Of a stretch of 64,000 bases of DNA, positions 53,083-62,592 are shown one piece after another. A program made the translations under genes and the position numbers. Each line of letters starts with the position of its first letter. The first letter of the stretch is position 1. The stretch is from Rhodobacter ferrooxidans (lineage in GTDB: Bacteria > Pseudomonadota > Alphaproteobacteria > Rhodobacterales > Rhodobacteraceae), in NCBI RefSeq assembly GCF_000176015.1, contig NZ_ACYY01000009.1, positions 1-64,000 on the forward strand. The letters are read 5' to 3'. Under the pieces are notes generated by a model. It was given only the letters and a program-made list of their open reading frames with translations. It did not search any database and was not told the DNA's origin.

Positions 53083-55524
53083 TCAGCCGCGCAAGCGTTC
53101 GTTCTTGCTATCCCACAACGGCGCATCCGCCTGCACCACCGCCGGATACCGCTGCCCGAACACCTCGACCTCCAGCGCCACCCCCGGCACCGCCAGATCG
53201 GCCCGCAGCATGCCCAGCGCCACGCAAGCCGCCACCCGATGCCCCCAATCGGCGCTGGTGGTCTCGCCCACCACCGCGCCGCCGTGCCACAGCGTTGACA
53301 TGTAGGGCGGATCGCAGTCGCCCGCCTGCACCACCAGCGTCACGAACCGCTTGGCAACCCCCGCGTCCCGCTCGCGCGTCAAGGCCCCACGACCGCGGAA
53401 CGCGGGTTTGGCGAAATCGACGAACCGCTCCAGCCCGCCCTGCAACACCGTGTAATCGGTGGACAGATCGCCCTTCCAGGCGCGGTAGCCCTTCTCGATC
53501 CGCAAGGAATTCAGCGCAAACATCCCGAAGGGCCGCAGCCCATGGCCCTGCCCCGCCTGCATCACCCGATCAAACACCGCCGCCGTATCGGCAACGCGCG
53601 AATGGATCTCCCAACCCAATTCTCCGGCAAACGACACCCGGAACAGCAGCACCTCCGCCCCGCCGATCCGCGCCGCCTGCCAAGTCAGCCAGGGCCGCGT
53701 CAGGTCCGCATCGCAAACCTGCGCCAGAATCGCCCGGCTGCTTGGCCCGGTCAGAATCTGGCAGGCCCAGGCGTCGGTCTCGTCCGACAATTCCAGCCCC
53801 GCCGCCAGATGCCGCTGCAACCACTCGCGGTCATGCGCCTGCGCCGTGGCGGCGGTGATCAGCAGCACCTCGTCCTCGGCCAGACGCGCGATCGACATCT
53901 CGGTGACGATCCGCCCCTTGCCATCGGCAAAATACCCCAGCCCCAGCCGCCCCACCCCCGGCACCTTGCCGGTGATCTGCGCCCCCAGCCAGGCCGCCAC
54001 ATGGCCGCCCTTCACCCGGAACCGCGAGAATCCCGGCAGGTCCAAAATCCCCGCCGCATCCCGCACCGCCAGACATTCCTCGCGCACCGCGCCAAACCAC
54101 GGCCCCGCGCGCTTCCAGGTCTGCTGCCCGGCGTCCGACACATCATCGCCCGGGCGCGCATACCACAACGCCCGCTCCCAGCCGGCATAGGCGCCAAACT
54201 GCGCGCCCAAAGGCGCCACCCGATCATGCACCGGGCTGAGCTTCATGTCGCGCCCCTCGGGCCAGGCGTGGCGCGGGAACTGGATGGCGTATTCGTGGCC
54301 GTAAACCTCCATCCCCTTCTTCACGCAGTAATCCTGATCCTCGAAACCGGTAAAGCGGCGCGGATCACACGACCACATGTCCCATTCGGTCGCCCCTTCG
54401 GTCACCCATTCCGCCAGCACCTTGCCCGCGCCCCCGGCCTGACAGATGCCAAAGGTGAAAACACAAGCCTCATAGGCATTGCGCACCCCCGGCATCGGCC
54501 CGATCAGCGGATTGCCGTCCGGCGTGTAGGGGATCGGGCCGTTGATCACCTTGGAAAGCCCCGCCTTCTGCAACAGCGGCACCCGGGCCATGGCGTCGTT
54601 GATATAGCCCTCCAGCCGCTCCAGATCGTCGGGGAACAACTGGAAACTGAAATCCTGCGGGAAGGGATCGTCGGGCGTCACCCAATGCGCGCGGCAGTTC
54701 CGCTCATAGGGGCCAAGGTTGAAGCCGTGCTTCTCCTGCCGCAGGTAATAGCTGCTGTCCACATCGCGCAGCAGCGGCAGCTTGTGGCCGACCTCGCGGC
54801 TCCAGGCTTCCAGTTCCGGAATGGTGTCGAACAGCATGTATTGATGGCTCATCACCATCATCGGCAACTCGCGGCCAAACCAGCGGCCGACCTCGCGGGC
54901 ATAATATCCCGCCGCATTGACCACGATCTCGCAGCGGATATCGCCCTTCGGCGTCGAGACCACCCAGTCATCGCCGTCGCGCCGCACCCCGGTCGCTGGG
55001 CAGAACCGCTCGATCCTGGCCCCCATCGCCCGCGCGCCCTTGGCCAGCGCCTGCGTCAGTTGCGCGGGGTCGATGTCGCCATCGTTGGGGTCATACAGCG
55101 CCCCGGTCAGGTCGTGGGTTTCCAGAAACGGATAGCGCGCCCGGATTTCCTCGGGCGCCAGAATGTCCAGATCCATGCCCTGATAGCGGCCCATCCCGAC
55201 CACCCGGCGAAACTCTTCCAGCCGTTCGGGCGTGTGCCCCAGCCGCACCGAGCCTGTGACATGGTAGTTCATCGGATAATCCACCGCCGCCCCAAGGCCA
55301 CGGTAAAGCCCCGCCGAATAGCGCTGCATGTTCATGATCGACCAACTGGAGGAGAAGGTCGGCACGTTGCCCGCCGCATGCCAGGTGGAGCCTGCGGTCA
55401 GTTCGTTCTTCTCCAGCAGCACGGCGTCGGTCCAGCCCGCCTTGGCCAGATGGTAAAGTGCGGAAACCCCCACCACCCCGCCGCCAATGATCACCACCCG
55501 CGCCTGCGAAGGAAATTCCGCCAT
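53083..55524 (-). CDS. FAD-dependent oxidoreductase with GcvT domain, second paralogue
   Basis: 813 residues from ATG 55524. DAO domain with VVIIGGGVVGVSALYHLAKA and STWHAAGNVPTFSSSWSIMN; in the middle YTPDGNPLIGPMPGVRNAYE; GcvT domain with ILDLPGFSRFRVKGGHVAAW and SFAGELGWEIHSRVADTAAV. Same architecture as the gene downstream but clearly diverged, so the two probably take different N-methylated substrates or act one after the other. First gene of the leftward catabolic run; a LysR gene is divergent, 101 bases away. Reading frame intact. Confidence 0.9.
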   Translation of the reverse strand: MAEFPSQARVVIIGGGVVGVSALYHLAKAGWTDAVLLEKNELTAGSTWHAAGNVPTFSSSWSIMNMQRYSAGLYRGLGAAVDYPMNYHVTGSVRLGHTPERLEEFRRVVGMGRYQGMDLDILAPEEIRARYPFLETHDLTGALYDPNDGDIDPAQLTQALAKGARAMGARIERFCPATGVRRDGDDWVVSTPKGDIRCEIVVNAAGYYAREVGRWFGRELPMMVMSHQYMLFDTIPELEAWSREVGHKLPLLRDVDSSYYLRQEKHGFNLGPYERNCRAHWVTPDDPFPQDFSFQLFPDDLERLEGYINDAMARVPLLQKAGLSKVINGPIPYTPDGNPLIGPMPGVRNAYEACVFTFGICQAGGAGKVLAEWVTEGATEWDMWSCDPRRFTGFEDQDYCVKKGMEVYGHEYAIQFPRHAWPEGRDMKLSPVHDRVAPLGAQFGAYAGWERALWYARPGDDVSDAGQQTWKRAGPWFGAVREECLAVRDAAGILDLPGFSRFRVKGGHVAAWLGAQITGKVPGVGRLGLGYFADGKGRIVTEMSIARLAEDEVLLITAATAQAHDREWLQRHLAAGLELSDETDAWACQILTGPSSRAILAQVCDADLTRPWLTWQAARIGGAEVLLFRVSFAGELGWEIHSRVADTAAVFDRVMQAGQGHGLRPFGMFALNSLRIEKGYRAWKGDLSTDYTVLQGGLERFVDFAKPAFRGRGALTRERDAGVAKRFVTLVVQAGDCDPPYMSTLWHGGAVVGETTSADWGHRVAACVALGMLRADLAVPGVALEVEVFGQRYPAVVQADAPLWDSKNERLRG

Positions 55525-55625
55525 GCCCGCCCCCCTGTTTGCCACCCTACTATCAACCGGCCCCTTCAGGCTTTCAATTCGCCATTTCCGGTCTTATTGA
55601 TCGGAAAACCCGATCAGAGCGCCAA

Positions 55626-56477
55626 ATGCACATCGACCAGCTTGAAACCTTCCTCGACCTGATCCAGACCCGCAGCTTCAACCGCAGCGCCGAGCGGTTG
55701 GGCGTCACCCAATCCACCGTCTCGGGCCGGATCGCGGCGCTGGAGGCGGCGCTTGGCACCCGCCTCTTCACCCGCTCCCGCGCGGGCACCGATCTGACCA
55801 CCGAAGGGCTGAAGTTCGAAGCCCACGCCCGCGCCCTGCGCCACGGCTGGACCGAGGCGCAACGGGCAGTGCGGCCCAGCGGCACCGCGGCGCTGTCGCT
55901 GCGCATCGGCATCCAGAACGATCTGGCGGCGGGCCATATCGGTGACTGGGTGGCCGAGTTCCGCAGCAAACTGCCCGATTGCGCCTTCTATCTGGAACCT
56001 GACTACTCCGCCCAGATGTGCACCGACCTGGCACAAGGGGCCCTTGATTTCGCGGTGATCTTCACCCCGCGCGCCCTGCCCGACCTGCATTTCGCCTCCG
56101 TAGGCGAGGTGCGCTACCGGCTGGTCAGTTCCGACGGCGACAGCCGCGAAAGCCTGACCGCCGCCCGCTACATCCGCGGCAATTACGCCCCGGCGTTCGA
56201 GCAAACCCAGCGCCAGCTTTTCCCCGACCTCGCCACAGCCCCGCTGGCCGCCGGGCAGAACGCCGCCGTGGCGGGCCTGCTGACCAGCCTTGGCGGTGCT
56301 GCCTTCGTGCTGGAGGAAACTGCGGCGCAACTGATCGCCCAGCACGGCTTTCGCGCCGTCACCGATGTGCCCGCGATCACCCAGCCGGTCTATGCCGCCA
56401 TGCACCTGCGCCACCGCCCCGCCCCGCTGCACCGCCGCCTGACCCGTATCGTGCAACGCCAACTCGCTGGCCGCTAG
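55626..56477 (+). CDS. LysR-family transcriptional regulator
   Basis: 283 residues from ATG 55626. N-terminal winged helix-turn-helix MHIDQLETFLDLIQTRSFNR then SAERLGVTQSTVSGRIAALE, followed by a periplasmic-binding-type effector domain. Divergent from the DAO-GcvT gene, it most likely controls that operon in response to its substrate. A large inverted repeat follows its stop, acting as terminator in both directions against hutC. Confidence 0.92.
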   Translation: MHIDQLETFLDLIQTRSFNRSAERLGVTQSTVSGRIAALEAALGTRLFTRSRAGTDLTTEGLKFEAHARALRHGWTEAQRAVRPSGTAALSLRIGIQNDLAAGHIGDWVAEFRSKLPDCAFYLEPDYSAQMCTDLAQGALDFAVIFTPRALPDLHFASVGEVRYRLVSSDGDSRESLTAARYIRGNYAPAFEQTQRQLFPDLATAPLAAGQNAAVAGLLTSLGGAAFVLEETAAQLIAQHGFRAVTDVPAITQPVYAAMHLRHRPAPLHRRLTRIVQRQLAGR

Positions 56478-56480
56478 TCA

Positions 56481-56562
56481 TTCATCTGTTCTCAAATATC
56501 CCCGCCGGAGGCTCCCGCTGCCAGCACAGACGCTCCGCGGGGGATATTTGAGAACAGATGAA
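56481..56562. terminator. bidirectional terminator with 23-bp arms
   Basis: Bases 56481-56503 and 56540-56562 are perfect inverted copies over 23 positions (TTCATCTGTTCTCAAATATC at the left outer end), with further partial pairing inside and a 36-base centre. It lies between the convergent lysR-type gene and hutC. The inner ATATCCCC/GGGGATAT parts match the GGGATATTT word at two other terminators in this window. Confidence 0.85.
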
Positions 56563-56566
56563 AGCC

Positions 56567-57262
56567 TTAGACCAGCGTGTGCAGCCGATAGCCCGGCGCG
56601 TGGGCCAGTCGAACGGCAGTGATCGGTTGCGCCTCGCTCCAGGTGCTGCGTTCGGTGACAAACAGCGCGGTGCCTTTGGGCAGACCCAGGATCGCCGCCT
56701 CGGCGTCGCTGGCGTTTTCGGCGGAAAAGGCAATGTCGCCAGAGGTATAGGCCACATGCGTCACCAGCCATTCATTGGCCGAGATCGCGGCAAAGTCCGG
56801 TAGCGGCTGCGGCAGGGCGGCGGGGTTCAGCCAGCGGTCCTCGTGCAGGAACGGCTTGCCATCGGCCAGATGCAGGGTGCGCAGGTGCAAAAGACGCGAC
56901 CCCGGCGCCAGACCCAGTTTCAACGCCACCGGCACCGGCGGCAGCGCCATCTCCGACTGCAGCAGCCGGAAGCTGTAGCTTTGGCCGCGCGCCTCGACCT
57001 CGGCGCGGGTCACCGGGATGTCCAGCGTCGCCTTGCGCACCGGGTGCAGCGCCACGCGGGTGCCGGCCTTGCGGCGACGTTCCAGAACCCCGGCGGCGGC
57101 CAGATCGCGCAGCGCCCGGTTCACCGTGGCGCGGGCGCAGCCGAATTCCGCCGCGAGGTCCGCCTCGTTCGGAATGGCCTCCCCCGGCGCCCAATCACGC
57201 GCTCGGATGCGGCGCAGCACCTCGGCGCGGATCGCCTCCCAGCCCTTGGGTTGCCCGCTCAC
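56567..57262 (-). CDS. hutC: histidine utilisation repressor HutC
   Basis: 231 residues. GntR-type helix-turn-helix (WAPGEAIPNEADLAAEFGCA, RATVNRALRDLAAAGVLERR) and a UTRA effector domain (LLHLRTLHLADGKPFLHEDR, WLNPAALP, EWLVTHVAYTSGD). HutC represses hut genes and releases DNA on binding urocanate. Overlaps the end of hutF by four bases (57259-57262), so it is co-transcribed with its target and autoregulated. A candidate operator is at 58648-58661. Confidence 0.94.
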   Translation of the reverse strand: MSGQPKGWEAIRAEVLRRIRARDWAPGEAIPNEADLAAEFGCARATVNRALRDLAAAGVLERRRKAGTRVALHPVRKATLDIPVTRAEVEARGQSYSFRLLQSEMALPPVPVALKLGLAPGSRLLHLRTLHLADGKPFLHEDRWLNPAALPQPLPDFAAISANEWLVTHVAYTSGDIAFSAENASDAEAAILGLPKGTALFVTERSTWSEAQPITAVRLAHAPGYRLHTLV

Positions 57263-58623
57263 AGCCGCCCCCGCAGCCGCTGCGTGCAGGCGCGGTAGGC
57301 GGCGGTGATGGCGTCATGCGCGTGGTGGCGGCCACCTGTCACCAGATGCCGCCCGGCCGACCAGACTTCGCTGATCATCCGGTCGTCGCCTGCGAAAATC
57401 CAGGCGTCGAGCGTGGCATCGCCCGCCGTGCCCGCCAGATCGACCGCCCCCCTATCCAGCGCCAGCATATCGGCCCAGCCGCCGACCCGCAGCCCGCCAG
57501 GCCCGCGCCCGCAAGCCTGCGCGCCCCCGGCAACCGCGCCGTCATACAGCACCCGGCCGGTCGAGCGGTCCGGCGTCGCCAGCACCGCGCGGCCATGATC
57601 GCGCAGCCGCTGGCCGTATTCCAGCAGCCGCAATTCCTCGGCCAGCGCGATCCGCAGGTTGCTATCCGACCCGATGCCGAAGGCGCCGCCCGCCGCCAGA
57701 TGGCGCGCGCCGTCAAAGATGCCGTCACCCAGATTGGCCTCGGTGATCGGGCACAGCCCGGCCACGGCACCCGATTGCGCCAGAGCCACAGTCTCGGCGG
57801 CGGTCATCTGGGTGGCATGAATGGCGCACCAGCGGGCATCGACCGAAGCATTGGCCAGCAGCCATTCGGTGGGGCGCGCGCCGTAAGCCGCCTGCACTTC
57901 GGCCACCTCGGCCTGCTGCTCGGCCAGATGCAGGTGGATCGGCGCTTGCGGGGCCAGGGCCGCGGCCATCTGCAAGCCCTGCTTGCTGACCGCGCGCAGC
58001 GAATGAGGGGCCACGCCCAGCACGGCATCGGCGGGCAAGGCCGCAAGCGCCCGCGCCGCCCCCTGCCACAGGTCGGCAAACCGCGCGTTGTCATTGCCAA
58101 AGCGCATCTGCCCCGGCCCAAGGCTGCGCCCGTCGCAACCGCCCTGCTGATACAGCACCGGCAGCAGCGTCAACCCGATGCCGGTCTGATGCGCCGCCGC
58201 CACGATCCGCGCCGCCATCTCGGCCAGATCGGCGTAGGGTGCCCCGCCCGGCTGGTGGTGCAGATAGTGGAACTCGCCCACCGCGGCATAACCCGCCTCC
58301 AGCATTTCCATCTGCACGAAGGCGGCGATGGCCTGCACGTCGTCGGGGCTCAGGTGGTCGAGGAAGCGATACATCAGCGCCCGCCAGGTCCAGAAGCTGT
58401 CGGTGCCGGAGCCGCGCCGCTCGGTCATCCCAGCCATGGCGCGCTGAAAAGCGTGGGAGTGCAGGTTGGCAGGTGCGGGCAGCAGGCATCCCAGCCGCTG
58501 ACCCGAGGGGGACGCCCCCGGCGTGATCGCGGCAATCCGGCCCCCGGCCAGATCGACCCGCACCGATTGCGCCCAGCCATCAGGCAGCAGCGCGGTTTCG
58601 GCCCAAAGCGTCGTGGCGGTCAT
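57259..58623 (-). CDS. hutF: formimidoylglutamate deiminase HutF
   Basis: 454 residues from ATG 58623. Amidohydrolase family: LLPAPANLHSHAFQRAMAGM, GEFHYLHHQPGGAPY, PIHLHLAEQQAEVAEVQ, CPITEANLGDGIFDGARHLA and GIGSDSNLRIALAEELRLLE. Converts N-formimidoyl-glutamate to N-formyl-glutamate and ammonia, so this organism uses the five-step route needing HutG, which is not in the window. Divergent from hutI. Confidence 0.94.
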   Translation of the reverse strand: MTATTLWAETALLPDGWAQSVRVDLAGGRIAAITPGASPSGQRLGCLLPAPANLHSHAFQRAMAGMTERRGSGTDSFWTWRALMYRFLDHLSPDDVQAIAAFVQMEMLEAGYAAVGEFHYLHHQPGGAPYADLAEMAARIVAAAHQTGIGLTLLPVLYQQGGCDGRSLGPGQMRFGNDNARFADLWQGAARALAALPADAVLGVAPHSLRAVSKQGLQMAAALAPQAPIHLHLAEQQAEVAEVQAAYGARPTEWLLANASVDARWCAIHATQMTAAETVALAQSGAVAGLCPITEANLGDGIFDGARHLAAGGAFGIGSDSNLRIALAEELRLLEYGQRLRDHGRAVLATPDRSTGRVLYDGAVAGGAQACGRGPGGLRVGGWADMLALDRGAVDLAGTAGDATLDAWIFAGDDRMISEVWSAGRHLVTGGRHHAHDAITAAYRACTQRLRGRL

Positions 58624-58647
58624 GGCGGCCCTCTTGACAGCGGTTAT

Positions 58648-58661
58648 TATGTGCAGACATA
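58648..58661. promoter_or_regulatory. candidate HutC operator between hutF and hutI
   Basis: TATGTGCAGACATA: half-sites TATGT and ACATA are perfect inverted repeats around GCAG, within the 74-base divergent promoter. A TTGACA-like hexamer (TTGACAG, 58634-58640) precedes it on the plus strand. It is the only strong AT-rich palindrome there, consistent with control of both hut transcripts. Confidence 0.6.
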
Positions 58662-58697
58662 TTAGCCGCATCGGCAGCGATATGGCAAGGGGCGGCG

Positions 58698-59880
58698 ATG
58701 ATTCTGACCAATGCCCGGGTGGCAACCATGGCGACAGGCTACGGCCTGATTTCGCATGGCGCGATCATGGTGCAAGAAGGCCGCATCGTCTGGGTGGGTG
58801 CCGAGGCTGACCTGCCCGACGCCAGCGGCCCGCGGCACGACATGGGCGGTCGGCTGATCACCCCGGCGCTGATCGACTGCCATTCGCATGTGGTGTTCGC
58901 GGGCAGCCGGGCTGCGGAATTCGAGATGCGGCTGAACGGCGCCAGCTATGCCGATGTCGCCCGCGCCGGCGGCGGGATCATGGCCACGGTCACCGCCACG
59001 CGGGTGGCATCGGAGGATGATCTGCTGGCGCAGGCGCTTGCCCGTGTTGACCAGATGCTGGCGCAGGGCGTGGCGACGCTGGAGATCAAGTCGGGCTATG
59101 GCCTTGATGTGGATACAGAACTGCGGATACTGCGGGTGGCGCGGCGGATCGGGCACCTGCGTGCGGTGACGGTGCGCACGACCTTTCTGGGTGCCCATGC
59201 CGTGCCGCCCGGCCTGACCGCCGACACCTATATCGACCAGCAGGTGCTGCCCGCCCTGCATGCCGCCCATGCCGAAGGGCTGGTGGATGCGGTGGACGGC
59301 TTTTGCGAAACCATCGCCTTTTCCCCCGCCCAGATCGAACGGGTGTTCACCGCCGCCCGCGCGCTTGGCCTGCCGGTGAAACTGCATGCCGAGCAGCTTT
59401 CCAACCTGCATGGCGCCGCCCTCGCCGCCCGCCATTCCGCCCTGTCCGCCGACCATCTGGAGTATCTGGACGAAGCCGGCGCCGCCGCGATGGCCGAGGC
59501 GGGCAGCGTGGCGGTGATCCTGCCCGGTGCTTTCTACACCCTGCGCGAGACGCAATTGCCCCCCATCGACCTGCTGCGCAGCCATGGCGTGCCGATGGCG
59601 GTGGCCACCGATTGCAACCCCGGCACAGCGCCAATGACCAGCCTGCCGCTGGCGATGAACATGGCCTGCACCCTGTTCCGCCTGACCCCGCTGGAGGCGC
59701 TGCAAGGCACCACGCTGCACGCCGCCCGCGCCCTTGGCCTGGCCGACCGGGGGCACCATTACCCCCGGCCAGCGCGCCGATCTGGCGGTGTGGGACGCCG
59801 CGCATCCCGCAGAACTTTCCTATCGCATCGGCGCCACCCCGCTGTTTGCCCGCATGGTCGGAGGCCATCTTGACGCCTGA
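58698..59880 (+). CDS. hutI: imidazolonepropionase HutI, frameshifted near the end
   Basis: Amidohydrolase: [20 protein letters not shown], the [10 protein letters not shown] region, [40 protein letters not shown] and [20 protein letters not shown]. It hydrolyses imidazolone-5-propionate to N-formimidoyl-glutamate. As read the frame continues to a stop at 59873 with an unrelated tail. The proper C-terminus ([20 protein letters not shown] and on to GGHLDA, stop at 59880) is in another frame. The switch is in a run of five G (59749-59753), where four would restore it. Corrected length 393 residues. Mutation or sequencing error cannot be told apart here. Confidence 0.88.
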
Positions 59881-61402
59881 AATCCTGACACCCGGTGCCA
59901 CCACGCTTTCGCAACTGGAACGGCTTTTCCGCACGGAAGCCCCCGCCCGGCTTGACCCCGCAGCCCGCCCCGGCGTTGAAGCCGCTGCCGCCTGCATCGC
60001 CCGCGCGGCGGCGGGCGAGGCCGCGGTTTACGGGGTGAATACCGGCTTTGGCAAACTCGCCAGCCTGAAGATCGCCCCCGCCGACACCGCGACGTTGCAA
60101 CGCAACCTGATCCTGTCGCATTGCTGCGGTGTGGGCGATCCGATGCCGCGGGCCGTGGCGCGGCTGATGATGGCGTTGAAATTGCTGTCGCTTGGCCGTG
60201 GTGCCTCGGGCGTGCGCTGGGACATCGTGGCGCTGCTGGAGGGGATGCTGGCGGCAGGCGTGACCCCGATTGTCCCGGCCCAGGGCTCGGTCGGCGCTTC
60301 GGGCGATCTGGCCCCCTTGGCGCATATGGCGGCGGTGATGATTGGCGCGGGCGCGGCGGAATACCTTGGCGAAACCCTGCCCGGCGCGCAGGCCTTGGCG
60401 CAGGCTGGCCTGACCCCGGTGGTGCTGGGGCCGAAAGAGGGGCTCGCCCTGATCAACGGCACCCAGTTTTCCACGGCCTATGCGCTGGTCGGCCTGTGGG
60501 GTGCCTGGCGCGGCGCGCAGAACGCGCTGGTGACCTCGGCGCTATCGACCGACGCCATCATGGGCTCCACCGCCCCCCTGCACCCCGAAATTCACACCCT
60601 GCGCGGCCAACCGGGGCAGATCCTCGCCGCCGCCACCCTGCGGGCGCTGCTGGACGGCTCGGTGATCCGCGAAAGCCACCGCGACGGCGATACCCGCGTG
60701 CAAGACCCCTACTGCATCCGCTGTCAGCCGCAGGTCACCGGGGCGGCGCTGGACGTGCTGCGGATGGCCGCGACCACCCTGCAGACCGAGGCCAACGCCG
60801 CCACCGACAACCCGCTGGTGCTGTCGGACGGCAGCATCGTTTCGGGCGGCAATTTCCATGCCGAACCGGTGGGCTTTGCCGCCGACATGATCGCGCTGGC
60901 GATCAGCGAGATCGGCGCGATAGCCCAGCGGCGGGTGGCGCTGATGGTCGATCCGGTGCTGAGTTGCGACCTGCCCGCCTTCCTGACCCCGCGCCCCGGC
61001 CTGAACTCCGGCCTGATGATCGCCGAGGTGACGACGGCGGCTTTGATGAGCGAAAACAAGCATCTGGCCCATGCGACGGTGATTGATTCGACGCCCACCT
61101 CGGCCAATCAGGAGGATCATGTGTCGATGGCCGCCCATGGCGCGCGGCGGCTGGGGCGGATGGTCGAAAACCTGAATGTGATCCTCGGGGTCGAGGCGAT
61201 CTGTGCCGCGCAAGGCGTGGATTTCCGGGCGCCGCTGGCGACATCCGCGCCGTTGCAGCGGGTGGTGGCGCGGCTGCGGGTCGATGTGGCCACGCTGGAA
61301 AACGACCGCTACCTGGCCCCCGACCTCGCCGCCGCCGCGCGTCTGGTCGCCGCTGGCGCGCTGACCGATGCCGCCGCGATCAGCCTGCCGGAACTGCCAT
61401 GA
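59870..61402 (+). CDS. hutH: histidine ammonia-lyase
   Basis: 510 residues from TTG 59870, with GGAGG five bases ahead; the frame is open further upstream over hutI, but the homologous N-terminus starts here ([20 protein letters not shown]). The MIO cofactor forms from Ala-Ser-Gly in [18 protein letters not shown]. Other marks: [41 protein letters not shown]. Converts histidine to urocanate and ammonia. Overlaps the corrected hutI end by 11 bases and the CoA transferase start by four. Confidence 0.95.
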   Translation: MTPEILTPGATTLSQLERLFRTEAPARLDPAARPGVEAAAACIARAAAGEAAVYGVNTGFGKLASLKIAPADTATLQRNLILSHCCGVGDPMPRAVARLMMALKLLSLGRGASGVRWDIVALLEGMLAAGVTPIVPAQGSVGASGDLAPLAHMAAVMIGAGAAEYLGETLPGAQALAQAGLTPVVLGPKEGLALINGTQFSTAYALVGLWGAWRGAQNALVTSALSTDAIMGSTAPLHPEIHTLRGQPGQILAAATLRALLDGSVIRESHRDGDTRVQDPYCIRCQPQVTGAALDVLRMAATTLQTEANAATDNPLVLSDGSIVSGGNFHAEPVGFAADMIALAISEIGAIAQRRVALMVDPVLSCDLPAFLTPRPGLNSGLMIAEVTTAALMSENKHLAHATVIDSTPTSANQEDHVSMAAHGARRLGRMVENLNVILGVEAICAAQGVDFRAPLATSAPLQRVVARLRVDVATLENDRYLAPDLAAAARLVAAGALTDAAAISLPELP

Positions 61403-62592
61403 AACCGCTGCAAGGCATCCGCGTGCTTGATCTGACCCGCGTCTTGGCCGGGCCGTTCTGCACCGCTCTGCTGGCCGATCTGGGGGCCGAGATCATCAAG
61501 CTGGAACCCCCGGCGGGCGATGATTACCGCCACATCGGGCCGTTCCTGCAGGGCGAATCGGCGCTGTTCACGCTGGTGAACCGCGGCAAGGACTCGATCG
61601 TGATCGACCTGAAAGCGCCGAAAGGTCAGGCGCTGGCCGCCGCGATTGCCGCGCAATGCGATGTGGTGGTGGAAAACTTCCGCCCCGGCGTGGCCGCGCG
61701 GCTTGGCCTTGGCGCCGAGACGCTGCGCGCCGCCAACCCGGGCCTGATCTACGCCTCGATCTCCGGTTTCGGCCAGACCGGGCCGAACACCCTGCTGCCG
61801 GCCTATGATCTGGTGGCGCAGGCGATGTCGGGGCTGATGGCGGCGACCGGCGAGGAAGGCGGTGCTCCGCTGAAGGTTGGCGAAAGCTACGGCGACCTGA
61901 TGGCGGGGCTTTACGCCAGTTGGGCGATCCTCGCCGCGCTGCTGCGCCGCAATGCCAGTGGTGAAGGGGCGACGCTGGATGTCGCCATGTTCGACGCGCT
62001 GTTCTCGCTGCTGCCGACCAGCCACGCGCTGCAATTCTACGCCGGGCGCGCGCCGCAGCGGGTCGGCAATCGCCACCCCCTCTCCACCCCCTTCGGCTGC
62101 TACCCCTGCGCCGATGGCCAGGCGGTGATCGCGGTGCTGGGCGACGGCCAGTGGAGCCGCCTTTGCACCCTGATCGGCGCGCCGGAAGCGGCAACCGACC
62201 CGCGCTTTGCCACGGATGAGTTGCGCACCGAGCATGAACCTGCGGTGAAAGCCCTGATCGAGGCCTGGACCAAACCCCGCCCCGCAGCCGAAGTGACCGC
62301 CGCCCTGTCCGCCGCGGGCATCCCCACCGCGCAGGTGCAAAGCCTGGCCGAAGCCGCCGCCTCGCCGCAGGCCACCGCCCGCGGGCTGGTGAGCGCCCTG
62401 CCACACCACAGCCTCGGGTCAGCCCCCACCATCGGCCAACCCGTTCATTTCGATGGCGAAAAACCCATCGCTGCCGCGTCGGCCCCGGCGCTTGGCGGCC
62501 AGTCCGACGCCATCCTGACCCGGCTTGGCATGGCCGACCAGATCGCCGCCCTGCGCGCCGCCGGTATCCTGCAAGGAGGCAGCGATGATTGA
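61399..62592 (+). CDS. CaiB/BaiF-type CoA transferase
   Basis: 397 residues. Class III CoA transferase: [55 protein letters not shown] with the usual catalytic-Asp region near [15 protein letters not shown], and [17 protein letters not shown]. Moves CoA between carboxylic acids. Its ATGA overlap with hutH puts it firmly in the histidine operon, where it is not part of the standard pathway. An acyl-CoA dehydrogenase follows with an 8-base overlap, suggesting paired activation and desaturation of a side product. Confidence 0.92.
   Translation: MKPLQGIRVLDLTRVLAGPFCTALLADLGAEIIKLEPPAGDDYRHIGPFLQGESALFTLVNRGKDSIVIDLKAPKGQALAAAIAAQCDVVVENFRPGVAARLGLGAETLRAANPGLIYASISGFGQTGPNTLLPAYDLVAQAMSGLMAATGEEGGAPLKVGESYGDLMAGLYASWAILAALLRRNASGEGATLDVAMFDALFSLLPTSHALQFYAGRAPQRVGNRHPLSTPFGCYPCADGQAVIAVLGDGQWSRLCTLIGAPEAATDPRFATDELRTEHEPAVKALIEAWTKPRPAAEVTAALSAAGIPTAQVQSLAEAAASPQATARGLVSALPHHSLGSAPTIGQPVHFDGEKPIAAASAPALGGQSDAILTRLGMADQIAALRAAGILQGGSDD

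Noticed and set aside
53542-55662. A 706-codon plus-strand open frame over the second DAO-GcvT gene
   Set aside because: Antisense shadow; the minus-strand gene has clear FAD and GcvT motifs and the plus frame has none.
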